64,000 nt of DNA. Origin: CAVYTF01 sp963771435 (GTDB lineage Bacteria > Bacteroidota > Bacteroidia > Chitinophagales > Chitinophagaceae). This document shows, one piece after another, positions 1-8,229 of the stretch. A program made the position numbers and the translations under genes. Within the stretch, counting starts at the first letter, position 1, and each line of letters begins with the position of its first letter. The notes beneath the pieces were generated by a model. It worked only from the letters and a program-made list of their open reading frames with translations, made no database searches and was not told where the DNA came from. The stretch lies in assembly GCA_963771435.1 (NCBI GenBank), contig CAVYTF010000009.1, positions 248,001-312,000 on the forward strand, given 5' to 3'.

Positions 1-653
1 ATCTCGGTTTTCACGTGCTGGCCGCTGTCCACTCCGTAAGCGGCAATGGCAGCAAGGGAATCATCAGTAACAATGATCCACCGCGCAGTGGCTGGAGACA
101 TGAAAATGGAAAACCCTTTTGCGGGATGGTAATTGAGGCCTACGCCGAGCAAAACATAAGCGGGCGAAAATATGTTTGAAGACAGGATCTTTGAAGTGTC
201 GGTTGGGTAGGTATAGCCTTTAAAGAACTGCGAACGGAAATCGAACAATGCTGCTACATCCCATTTGGGGCCGAGGGCGTAGCCATACTTTGAGAGCAGG
301 TCTATGCGGTCGTCATTTTTGCGGCTGCCAAGGCTGGTAGTGTTTACATAGGCCTCGTTAATATCAAGGCTATTGTCCCAACTACTTTTTCCTTTCTTAT
401 AATAGGCGTGGAGGTTGACATAAGCGGTTAAGGCAAGAGAGAAATTGTCGCCGCCTGCCGCCCAATTACTTAAAGAACCCTGGGAAAGGTTGAGGCTGAA
501 CAGGGCGCCTGTTTTCCATGTTTTGTGCGCCGTGTCTTTAGGGTCTTTGGCGATTGCCATTCCTGAAGCGGTCTGCATGGTGCCTGTTGTTTGATTTTGA
601 GCAGTAGTAGAAATAACAACGAGCATTAACGATAGAGTGAATATCTTTCTCAT
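1..653 (-). CDS. DUF3078 family exported protein (C-terminus cut by window edge)
   Basis: The reverse strand is open from an ATG at 653 to the window edge, giving about 217 residues. It starts with a signal peptide (MRKIFTLSLMLVVISTTAQ) and continues with motifs I recognise from the Bacteroidota DUF3078 family: WKTGALFSLNLSQGSLSNWAAGG, then the SLGSRKNDDRIDL block and an SPATARWIIVTDDSLA block. Family members are predicted outer-membrane beta-barrel proteins of unknown role; the alternating pattern of aromatic residues here fits that. The C-terminal part lies outside the window. It is on the same strand as the VWA operon behind it, 59 bp downstream of it, and may be co-transcribed, but nothing links the functions. 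Confidence 0.72.
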   Translation of the reverse strand, partial: MRKIFTLSLMLVVISTTAQNQTTGTMQTASGMAIAKDPKDTAHKTWKTGALFSLNLSQGSLSNWAAGGDNFSLALTAYVNLHAYYKKGKSSWDNSLDINEAYVNTTSLGSRKNDDRIDLLSKYGYALGPKWDVAALFDFRSQFFKGYTYPTDTSKILSSNIFSPAYVLLGVGLNYHPAKGFSIFMSPATARWIIVTDDSLAAIAAYGVDSGQHVKTE

Positions 654-712
654 AAAAAGTTTTTTAGCTTTTAGCAAATATTAAGCCGTGCAAAAGTAAA
701 AGCTTCTGTGCG

Positions 713-1720
713 TTATGGAAACTTTCTGAAAACTGTATAACGCAGTAATATTTCAGCCAACAAGATACATAAGCCTGCAAGCAGCCAGGGAAGAAACTCA
801 TCGGTGAAGCGGTTGTAAGTTGTGACCTCCACTTTAGACTTTTCAAGCTGGTTAATGCTCTGGTAGATCTTTATAAGTGCGTCTTTATCTGTGGCATGGA
901 AATATTCGCCGCCCGTGCTTTGTGCAAGGTCTTTAAGAAGGGGTTCATTAAATTCAAGTTTCCGCTGCTCGGTCATAGGGCCAAAAGGAGTGTTGGTAAC
1001 ATCGGTCACTACTTTCTCACTACCCACGCCGATAGCATAAATTTTTATGCCATATAACTGCGCCATTTGTTTAGCAATATCGGGCGATATCTCTCCCCCA
1101 AAATCAACGCCGTCAGTTAATAAGATAATGATCTTGGTTTTTGACTTACTGGCGCGGAGGCGGTCAACACTTGTTGCAAGGCCGGAACCGATCGCAGTTC
1201 CTTCATCTTTTAGCTCACCGCTTTCTATTCCTGCTATTTGGCTGAGCACAGCATCATGGTCTGTTGTTAGTGGGCACAATGTGAAACTCAGGTCGCTGAA
1301 GATAACAATGCCTATCCTGTCGCCGGGGCGGTTCCTTACAAATTCAGAGGCCACTTCTTTGGATGCATCAATACGGTCAGGGTCAAAATCCTTTTCAGTC
1401 ATGCTTCCGCTGATGTCGAAACAAAGCATGATATCTATGCCTTCGCCGTTTGTTTGCTGCTCAGTGAACTTCAACTGAGGCCTTGCAAGCGCAATAATGA
1501 GGCAGACCAGCGCAAAACAACGCAGCACAAACAGCAAGTGCCGCGTAGCAGTTCTCATGCTTTTTACTTCGCTCACAAAATGAGTAGTGCTCACAAGCAT
1601 GGATGCCTGTGTTTTATTATTACGCACAGTATATTCAATAATAATGATCGGCAGCAGCAACAGGAAGCTGAACACCCATGGGTATGCGAATTGAATATTT
1701 TGAAACCAATCAGTAAGCAT
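713..1720 (-). CDS. BatA-like VWA-domain membrane protein
   Basis: A 335-residue protein with two N-terminal membrane segments (about residues 12-28 and 62-79), a von Willebrand factor A domain, and a C-terminal membrane helix (about 308-328). The metal-binding MIDAS motif is visible as DISGS at 102-106, followed by the threonine and aspartate positions of the fold (ILLTDG). This arrangement is that of BatA/BatB proteins, which sit in the inner membrane with the VWA domain in the periplasm and work with a MoxR ATPase. The start overlaps the upstream stop by one base (TAATG), so translation is coupled. In many Bacteroidota batB, a TPR protein and batD follow; here the operon stops and a DUF3078 gene follows instead. 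Confidence 0.85.
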   Translation of the reverse strand: MLTDWFQNIQFAYPWVFSFLLLLPIIIIEYTVRNNKTQASMLVSTTHFVSEVKSMRTATRHLLFVLRCFALVCLIIALARPQLKFTEQQTNGEGIDIMLCFDISGSMTEKDFDPDRIDASKEVASEFVRNRPGDRIGIVIFSDLSFTLCPLTTDHDAVLSQIAGIESGELKDEGTAIGSGLATSVDRLRASKSKTKIIILLTDGVDFGGEISPDIAKQMAQLYGIKIYAIGVGSEKVVTDVTNTPFGPMTEQRKLEFNEPLLKDLAQSTGGEYFHATDKDALIKIYQSINQLEKSKVEVTTYNRFTDEFLPWLLAGLCILLAEILLRYTVFRKFP

Positions 1721-2706
1721 TATTTTCTTATCAATTGTAAATTGGCATCAACAAATTGTATTGCTTCGCGCGCAGTTGAAATAGCGGCGTTATTCTCTGC
1801 ATCTTCGGGAATATACTTTGCAAATTTCACTGCTTCGCATAGCATTATCAACTGGTAAAATTTATTGCGCAATGTATCTCCCGGGTAGTAGAGTTTCACG
1901 CGCCTCATCAGTTCATCACCAGTTAGCTGCAATATGCCGCTGCGAAACTGCATTTCAAAGTACATCCTGTAAATTTCATCCAGCCTTGTATAAAATATTT
2001 TTGTTTTATTCTTTGAAAGCAGGTTATCGCTTTTCAGCATGTCAAGTTGCTCCATTGCCCATTGCAGCGGGGTGCCTTTAAACACAGGCTTTTCCTGCAC
2101 TTGAACTGGTTTCTTTTTTCTTTTTTTCAACAACAACCAAACCAAAAGCACAATTAAAACCACTAAAACAGCAACAATCACAACAATCATCCATGTATTG
2201 CTCTTCCCCTCCACTTGAATAATGCTTTTAATGTCATGATAGTCCTGCATATTGCTCACATCAACAGGCAACACCTGTAGCGAGAGTGTATCAGCCTTAA
2301 ACGATAATTGTTTGGAAGAAGAGTTATTCTGCAACACCACAAACAGGGCGGGCAGTTTCCACAAACCGGAATCAAAGGAAGTCAGTGTTAGTGTTTGGAC
2401 GTATGAAGTAAACCCCCCTGTTTCAACCGTATCAATATTGCCACGCTTCACTACTTCAAGATGGTTGATGGTATCAGGGAAATTGAACCAACTGACCAAT
2501 GAATAATTTCTATCGTTTACATCAGCTTTTAACTGGAGTGTTACCTGCTCACCGATAAGTATTTTATCCCGTTCTAAAGTAGCTGAAACGGTCTGGGAAA
2601 AGGATTTAAAAATAAAGAATAAAAGGAAAAAAGTAAAAAGTAAAACAGCTCTAAGGGAAGTGCGTTTTCCATTCTCCATTCTCCATTTTCCATTCTCTTT
2701 CCTCAT
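1720..2706 (-). CDS. Exported single-pass membrane protein of the moxR/DUF58/VWA operon
   Basis: A 328-residue protein with a long basic N-terminus, a hydrophobic signal segment ending SFSQ (about residue 37), a periplasmic region of about 130 residues that looks like a beta-sandwich, one strong membrane helix at about 171-193 followed by a lysine/arginine-rich stop-transfer, and a cytoplasmic tail of about 130 residues. It stands where Bacteroidota moxR operons carry a BatD-like or DUF4381-like membrane partner; I do not recognise a precise family. The ATG at 2706 overlaps the DUF58 stop (ATGA). The first 15 residues are coded by an imperfect repeat of GAAAATGGA type, so the real start could be somewhat later. 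Confidence 0.75.
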   Translation of the reverse strand: MRKENGKWRMENGKRTSLRAVLLFTFFLLFFIFKSFSQTVSATLERDKILIGEQVTLQLKADVNDRNYSLVSWFNFPDTINHLEVVKRGNIDTVETGGFTSYVQTLTLTSFDSGLWKLPALFVVLQNNSSSKQLSFKADTLSLQVLPVDVSNMQDYHDIKSIIQVEGKSNTWMIVVIVAVLVVLIVLLVWLLLKKRKKKPVQVQEKPVFKGTPLQWAMEQLDMLKSDNLLSKNKTKIFYTRLDEIYRMYFEMQFRSGILQLTGDELMRRVKLYYPGDTLRNKFYQLIMLCEAVKFAKYIPEDAENNAAISTAREAIQFVDANLQLIRK

Positions 2707-3569
2707 GCTCTCCTGATAAAAAATTGCTGTAATGCTTTCACGTAATCCTGGCCTGTAGCAAGTTGCATCAGGTCTGCACCCGCTTCACGGAAAGTTTGTT
2801 TGGCATCCTGCATGATGCGCGTGAACTGCTGGTTATATTTAAACCGTGTGAACGTGTCATTGGTATCCAGCCATGTGGTTTTGCCTGTTTCCGCATCGCG
2901 CACCTGTAGCAAACCAACCTTTGGTAATCGTTCATCCCGCCTGTCATACACTTGCACTCCGATCACATCATGCCGTTTTGCAGCAACCCTCAATACATCT
3001 TTATAACCTGCATCTGCAAAATCACTCAGTAAAAAAATAATGCTTTTATGACGCGTAGTATTATTAAGGAACCCCAATGCTTTCACAATATCCGTTTGTG
3101 CCGAATGTGGTTGGAAGGACAACATTTCACGAACGATGCGTAGCACATGGTCGCGCCCTTTTTTTGCAGGAATATACTTTTCCACCTTATCACTAAAGAA
3201 GATCAACCCAGCCTTATCATTATTGCTGATAGCAGAGAACGCAAGCACGGCGCATATCTCAGTGATCAGGTCCCTCTTGGTCTGCCGGAAAGTACCGAAC
3301 AAGCTGCTCGCGCTCACATCGATCAGGAAATACACACTCAACTCCCTCTCCTCTTCAAAAAGCTTACTATAAGTGCTGTTCATGCGCGCAGAGACATTCC
3401 ACTCAATAAAGCGTATATCGTCCCCCGCTTGGTATTCCCTCACCTCTTTAAATACCATGCCGCGTCCTTTAAAAGCAGTATGGTACTCACCTGTAAAAAG
3501 ATGATTGGTAAGCCGTTTGCTTTTTATTTCAAGCTCCCTAACTTTTTTTATGAGTTCTGTAGGATCCAT
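2703..3569 (-). CDS. DUF58 domain protein
   Basis: A 288-residue soluble protein without signal peptide. The DUF58 signature is clear: GRGMVFKEVREYQAGDD followed by IRFIEWNVSARM at about residues 35-63, then a VWA-like fold with YFLIDVSASS (DxSxS) around residue 80. DUF58 proteins are cytoplasmic VWA-like partners of MoxR AAA+ ATPases and are usually coded directly after moxR. Here they are separated by about 690 bp that hold a four-helix-bundle gene and a tandem repeat. The 3' end overlaps the next gene by four bases, so the three downstream genes are translationally coupled. Confidence 0.88.
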   Translation of the reverse strand: MDPTELIKKVRELEIKSKRLTNHLFTGEYHTAFKGRGMVFKEVREYQAGDDIRFIEWNVSARMNSTYSKLFEEERELSVYFLIDVSASSLFGTFRQTKRDLITEICAVLAFSAISNNDKAGLIFFSDKVEKYIPAKKGRDHVLRIVREMLSFQPHSAQTDIVKALGFLNNTTRHKSIIFLLSDFADAGYKDVLRVAAKRHDVIGVQVYDRRDERLPKVGLLQVRDAETGKTTWLDTNDTFTRFKYNQQFTRIMQDAKQTFREAGADLMQLATGQDYVKALQQFFIRRA

Positions 3570-3609
3570 TGTTTGTTGACAGATGTTTGATTACAGTTGA
3601 CAATATCTA

Positions 3610-3978
3610 TTATTTCAAATCAGCCCTATTTTCATAAGACCGTATCAAGCCATTTATCACTTTCAATAATTCATCTAATAGAGGTGTAAATGGGTTAAAA
3701 TCATTTTCATTTATTATGTCCACCGCTATTGCTACGTTCAATAAAGTCTCTAATTCATATATCGATCCTCTTGCAATATGCAGAAATTGAATAGTATCTT
3801 TTTTGTAATTTCTACCTATTCCCTCTGCAATGTTTGAGGGAATTGAAACAGCCGCCCTTTTTGTTTGGAACGTAAGTGCAAACAATTCTTCTTTCGGATA
3901 TTTTTTCACAAGCAAATAAACCTGTTTTACAACCACCATGCTTTTCTTCCATGCTTCTAAATTCTTATACCCGGTCAT
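3610..3978 (-). CDS. Four-helix-bundle protein (TIGR02436 / rRNA intervening-sequence protein family)
   Basis: A 122-residue all-helical protein with the family hallmarks: YKNLEAWKKSM at the N-terminus, FALTFQTKRAAVSIPSNIAEG in the middle and the FLHIARGSIYELETLL helix. The family was first seen inside 23S rRNA intervening sequences and is now known as scattered single genes, often near repeats, in Bacteroidota. Function is unknown; members form pentameric helical bundles. The gene lies between moxR and its DUF58 partner, next to a 41-bp tandem repeat, which suggests insertion into an existing operon. Spacing of 41 bp to the DUF58 start allows read-through. Confidence 0.88.
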   Translation of the reverse strand: MTGYKNLEAWKKSMVVVKQVYLLVKKYPKEELFALTFQTKRAAVSIPSNIAEGIGRNYKKDTIQFLHIARGSIYELETLLNVAIAVDIINENDFNPFTPLLDELLKVINGLIRSYENRADLK

Positions 3979-4054
3979 TTATATAAATAATAAGGTCGTT
4001 TAAAATTAAGTTCTATCATCTGCCATCCAATACTGTCTACTATCATCTTCCCTG

Positions 4055-4258
4055 GTTGAGTGCTGTCATCAGTCATCTGACATCCGTCATCTTTAGTTGA
4101 GTCCTGTCATCAGTCATCTAACATCCGTCATCTTTAGTTGAGTGCTGTCATCCGTCATCTAACATCCGTCATCTTTAGTTGAGTCCTGTCATCCGTCATC
4201 TAACATCCGTCATCTTTAGTCGAGTTCTGTCATCTGTCATCCAACATCTGTCATCTTT
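4055..4258. repeat. 41-bp tandem repeat, about five copies
   Basis: GTTGAG recurs at 4055, 4096, 4137 and 4178, with GTCGAG at 4219, an exact 41-bp period. Each unit holds three to four GTCATC-type hexamers followed by CTTTA. The array fills the space between the four-helix-bundle gene and the end of moxR. Copies differ at few positions, so it is recent. No coding or hairpin role is apparent. Confidence 0.85.
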
Positions 4259-4259
4259 C

Positions 4260-5258
4260 CTATGGAACCTGAATTGCCTTCAAAATATCATCAATGATTT
4301 GCTCTGATGTTATGTTTTCTGCTTCAGCGTCATAAGTCAACCCGATCCTATGGCGCAGCACATCCTTGCATATCGCTTTTATATCATCCGGTATCACAAA
4401 CCCCCTCTTCTGCATAAACGCATACGCTTTAGCCGCCAGCGCAAGATTAATGCTTGCTCTTGGCGAACCCCCATAATTAATAAACGGCTTCAGTTTCTTC
4501 AATCCATATTCCTCCGGCGACCGCGTGGCGAAAACAATATCAACTATATATTGCTCTATCTTTTCATCCATATAAACCTGCCTCGTCAGATCTTTTCCCT
4601 GCAATACCTCCTGGGTACTAACCACCGCATTTATCGTAGGAATTTCAAGCCCTTGCACCTGTTGGCGAATAATATTTTGTTCTTCCTTTTTAGAAGGGTA
4701 ACCAACTATCACTTTCATCATAAACCGGTCCACCTGCGCTTCCGGCAGGGAGTAAGTCCCTTCCTGTTCCAATGGGTTTTGAGTAGCAAGCACCAGGAAC
4801 GGCTCATCCAGCTTATAAGTATGTTCACCAATGGTCACCTGCTTTTCCTGCATAGCTTCAAGCAGTGCGCTTTGAACCTTTGCCGGCGCACGGTTTATTT
4901 CATCCGCCAGGATAAAGTTCGCAAAGATCGGCCCCTTTCTCACCTGGAACTCATTCCGCGGCTGGTTATAGATCATCGTACCTATAACATCTGCAGGCAA
5001 CAGATCCGGCGTAAACTGTATACGGCTGAACTTTGCATGAACCGCCTGTGCCAGCGACTTAATGGTCAGTGTCTTTGCCAGCCCCGGCACGCCCTCCAGC
5101 AGCACATGCCCGTTACTCAGCAACCCTATCAGCAACCTTTCCACCATATGTTGCTGCCCCACAACCACTTTAGCCAGTTCATTGCGAAGCTTATCAACAA
5201 ATACCGCATGGTATTGAATCTTTTCATTCAGCCTTTTTATTTCCTCTCCTGTTTGCAT
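4260..5258 (-). CDS. MoxR-family AAA+ ATPase
   Basis: A 332-residue MoxR ATPase. Walker A is GVPGLAKT near residue 57, Walker B is FILADEINRAP near 117, sensor 1 is VLATQNPLEQEGTY, and the conserved LPEAQVDRFMMK arginine-finger region follows. The C-terminal lid domain carries GGSPRASINLALAAKAYA. MoxR proteins are chaperone-like ATPases acting on VWA-domain partners; here these are the DUF58 and BatA-like proteins coded downstream on the same strand. The start is an ATG with an A-rich upstream stretch; it heads the operon, and a long non-coding stretch lies before it. Confidence 0.93.
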   Translation of the reverse strand: MQTGEEIKRLNEKIQYHAVFVDKLRNELAKVVVGQQHMVERLLIGLLSNGHVLLEGVPGLAKTLTIKSLAQAVHAKFSRIQFTPDLLPADVIGTMIYNQPRNEFQVRKGPIFANFILADEINRAPAKVQSALLEAMQEKQVTIGEHTYKLDEPFLVLATQNPLEQEGTYSLPEAQVDRFMMKVIVGYPSKKEEQNIIRQQVQGLEIPTINAVVSTQEVLQGKDLTRQVYMDEKIEQYIVDIVFATRSPEEYGLKKLKPFINYGGSPRASINLALAAKAYAFMQKRGFVIPDDIKAICKDVLRHRIGLTYDAEAENITSEQIIDDILKAIQVP

Positions 5259-5635
5259 AATATTTTGTAAAATAATGAACCATGAAAATACAAAGTAACA
5301 CGCAGCCCTCTATGAAAAAAAATACCAATGCCATTTTGCGAAAATATTAACCATGGATTTCAACGTTGACTAATAGTTCGGGCTGCACCAGCTGAATAAA
5401 TAATTTTGTTGCCTCCATTTTATGGAATAATTCAATAATTGAAACTATTAGATCCGCGAGCGATCCTATTCTTTTCTGCGCTTTCCGCGTTTTCCGCGCG
5501 AGCAACCTCTTAAAGCATTTTTATTTTGGTTACTTGCCAGGGTCGCATGAACAGGTTATTTAATTTTTAAATCTTTTTTCTTCCTTTATTATCACGGCAG
5601 GAAGTTTAATTTTATCGTCATTAATTATATCAACA
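5259..5635. other. Divergent intergenic region between moxR and phospholipase C
   Basis: It must hold the promoters of both neighbours. A TAATTTTG at 5401-5408 matches the Bacteroidota -7 consensus TAnnTTTG on the plus strand, but no clear -33 TTG stands at the right distance. Around 5475-5505 is a CTGCGCTTTCCGCGTTTTCCGCG stretch, a degenerate CCGCG-rich sequence of a type that recurs in reverse orientation at 42335-42375. No small ORF or RNA gene is evident. Confidence 0.4.
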
Positions 5636-8173
5636 ATGGATAACAGGAGAGACTTTTTAAAGAAAGCGGCATTGCTTTCAGCATCGGCGGGCATTGCGCA
5701 ATTTCTTCCGGGTTCCGTGCAGAAGGCGTTTGCAATTGACCCCGAAAAAGGCAGCACTTATCTTGATGCCGAACATATCGTTTTCCTGATGCAGGAGAAC
5801 CGTTCTTTTGACCACATGTATGGCAGTTTACAAGGCGTTCGTGGCTTTAATGACGCGCGCGCTATCAAGCTTGCTAACGATAATAAAGTATGGCTGCAAA
5901 CCAATGCGGCAGGCGAAACTTATACGCCCTTCCGTTTAGACATTAATAATACAAAAGCTACCTGGATGCGTTCCCTGCCGCACAGCCGCGAAAGCCAGGT
6001 GGATGCATGGAACGAAGGGAAATATGACAACTGGCTGAACGCTAAAAAATCGCATGAGGCAGGGTATGGTGCCATGCCACTCACCATGGGGCATTACACC
6101 CGTGAAGACCTTCCATTTTATTATGCGCTTGCCGATGCCTTCACTGTATGCGACCAGCACTTCAGTTCTTCCTTAACTGGCACTACGCCCAACAGGCTTT
6201 TCTTTTGGACGGGCAGCGTAAGAGCTGAGCAGAATGCTGACTCAAAGGCCAACGTGAGGAACCAGGATATTGACAATGATTATGACAAAACTAGCTGGCA
6301 TACTTTTCCAGAATGGCTGGAGGACAACGGCGTTTCATGGAAAGTCTATCAGAATGAACTGAGCATTGACGGTGGCTTTACGGAAGAAGAAGACGGGTGG
6401 CTATCAAACTTTGGCGACAATGTATTGGAGCATTTTGCCCAATACAACACCAAACTTACTGACAGGTACATCAACTATATCCCCACAAAAATTGCATTGC
6501 TTACCGCGCAGATAAAAGACTTGCAGGATAAGCTGCAAACAATACAGCCAACAGACAAAAGTTATGCGCATCTTCAAAAACAATTAAAAGACAAAAACGC
6601 TGCCCTTGCAGAAACCACTGCAGACCTTCAGACCGCTACCAAGGCAAAATACGAGCAATTAACAGCAAGGGAAAAACAACTGCACAAAAGCGCCTTAGCA
6701 ACAAATATCAACGACCCAGACCAGCATCAATTAACTTCCTTAACCTACATGGACGGCACCGTGCAACGCGAAATGAAAGTGCCCAAGGGAGATATTTTCC
6801 ACCAGTTCAGGCAGGATGTACAAAGCGGCAACCTGCCAACCGTTTCCTGGTTGGCAGCACCCGAAAACTTCTCTGACCATCCTGCCTCCGCATGGTATGG
6901 CGCATGGTATGTGTCCGAAGCGCTCGACATACTCACCCAAAACCCTGAAGTGTGGAAGAAGACCATTTTTATTTTAACGTACGATGAGAACGACGGCTAC
7001 TTCGACCATGTCCCTCCCTTTGTGGCGCACCATCCAGATAAACCGGATACCGGCAAAGCGTCCGGCAACATTGATACTTCCATAGAATATGTAAAGCTGG
7101 AACAGGAGCAACAGGAGGAAGGCCTGCCAAAGGCGAACGCCCGTGGCGGTCCTATAGGGCTTGGTTACAGGGTACCGCTCGTGATTGCTTCGCCCTGGAG
7201 CCGAGGCGGCTATGTGTGTTCAGAGGTTTTTGAGCATACTTCTTCTTTGCAGTTCCTTGAAGATTTTATCTACAGGAAATATGGCAAACAAATAAAGGAA
7301 CCCAACATCACCGCATGGAGGCGCATGGTTTCGGGCAACTTGACTGCTGCGTTCAGGCCATACAAAGGAGAAACCATTGCACAGCCTGACTTCCTTCAAA
7401 AAGATGTCTTTCTTGAAAGCATTCACAAGGCGCAGTTTAAACAACCGCCTGCGGACTTTAAGAAATTAGCCGCAGAAGAAATAGCCCAAATAAACACCAA
7501 CCTCTTTGCTCCCGGCCTCTTGCCGCAACAGGAAAAGGGTACAAGGCCAGCCAATGCCCTGCGCTATGAACTCTATGCAGAAGGCAAGCTAAGCGACGAT
7601 AAAAAAACATTCAGCATAGAATTCGCTGCCGCAAACAATGTCTTTGGCACACAGGCAAAAGGTTCGCCTTTCAATGTATATGCGGCCAACAATTTCAGGC
7701 AGCAGGGTATACACTTCCGTTCCTATGCAGTCTCACCTGGCGATAAGTTAAGCGACACTTGGGCAATCAGCGATTTTGACAAGGGTTCTTATCTGTTATC
7801 CGTCTATGGCCCCAATGGCTTTTACCGTGCCTTCACGGGCAACGCAGATGACCCCTCCATAGACATTTCCTGCACCTACGAGCGAAACCGCCTCAACAAC
7901 AAACTCCTCACCGGCAACATCATTTTAAAAGTAACAACAGCCGACCCTTCCATGATAGAAATAAAGCACCATGCCTACAGCTATAGCATACAAAACCTTT
8001 TCGCTGGTGTTAAGCACAACGAGCTCACCCAGCTCATGAACCTGAATAAAAGCTTCGGCTGGTACGACTTCTCAGTAAAAATAAAAGGCAACAACACCTT
8101 CGAAAGAAAGTTCGCCGGCCACGTTGACACAGGCAAAGAAAGCATCACAGACCCGGCGATGGGAGGAAGTTAG
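5636..8173 (+). CDS. Phosphocholine-specific phospholipase C, Tat-exported
   Basis: An 845-residue protein of the bacterial non-haemolytic phospholipase C type. The N-terminus is a twin-arginine signal (RRDFLKK at 4-10, then a hydrophobic stretch ending near residue 33). The phosphoesterase domain starts with EHIVFLMQENRSFDHMYG (about 46-63), with E54-N55 as expected active-site ligands, and carries FILTYDENDGYFDHVPPF and the GLGYRVPLVIASPWSRGG block later. The C-terminal 200 residues hold two beta-sandwich repeats of the DUF756 type (NFRQQGIHFRSYAV / GPNGFYRAF). An unusual feature is a lysine/glutamine-rich coiled-coil segment at about 280-360 inserted in the catalytic domain. Expected to hydrolyse phosphatidylcholine or sphingomyelin-like lipids outside the inner membrane. 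Confidence 0.93.
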   Translation: MDNRRDFLKKAALLSASAGIAQFLPGSVQKAFAIDPEKGSTYLDAEHIVFLMQENRSFDHMYGSLQGVRGFNDARAIKLANDNKVWLQTNAAGETYTPFRLDINNTKATWMRSLPHSRESQVDAWNEGKYDNWLNAKKSHEAGYGAMPLTMGHYTREDLPFYYALADAFTVCDQHFSSSLTGTTPNRLFFWTGSVRAEQNADSKANVRNQDIDNDYDKTSWHTFPEWLEDNGVSWKVYQNELSIDGGFTEEEDGWLSNFGDNVLEHFAQYNTKLTDRYINYIPTKIALLTAQIKDLQDKLQTIQPTDKSYAHLQKQLKDKNAALAETTADLQTATKAKYEQLTAREKQLHKSALATNINDPDQHQLTSLTYMDGTVQREMKVPKGDIFHQFRQDVQSGNLPTVSWLAAPENFSDHPASAWYGAWYVSEALDILTQNPEVWKKTIFILTYDENDGYFDHVPPFVAHHPDKPDTGKASGNIDTSIEYVKLEQEQQEEGLPKANARGGPIGLGYRVPLVIASPWSRGGYVCSEVFEHTSSLQFLEDFIYRKYGKQIKEPNITAWRRMVSGNLTAAFRPYKGETIAQPDFLQKDVFLESIHKAQFKQPPADFKKLAAEEIAQINTNLFAPGLLPQQEKGTRPANALRYELYAEGKLSDDKKTFSIEFAAANNVFGTQAKGSPFNVYAANNFRQQGIHFRSYAVSPGDKLSDTWAISDFDKGSYLLSVYGPNGFYRAFTGNADDPSIDISCTYERNRLNNKLLTGNIILKVTTADPSMIEIKHHAYSYSIQNLFAGVKHNELTQLMNLNKSFGWYDFSVKIKGNNTFERKFAGHVDTGKESITDPAMGGS

Positions 8174-8229
8174 ATGTGGTAAATAATAGTTTGTGCTTAA
8201 TTTCACTTCTATAACCTAAATGTACTCCA

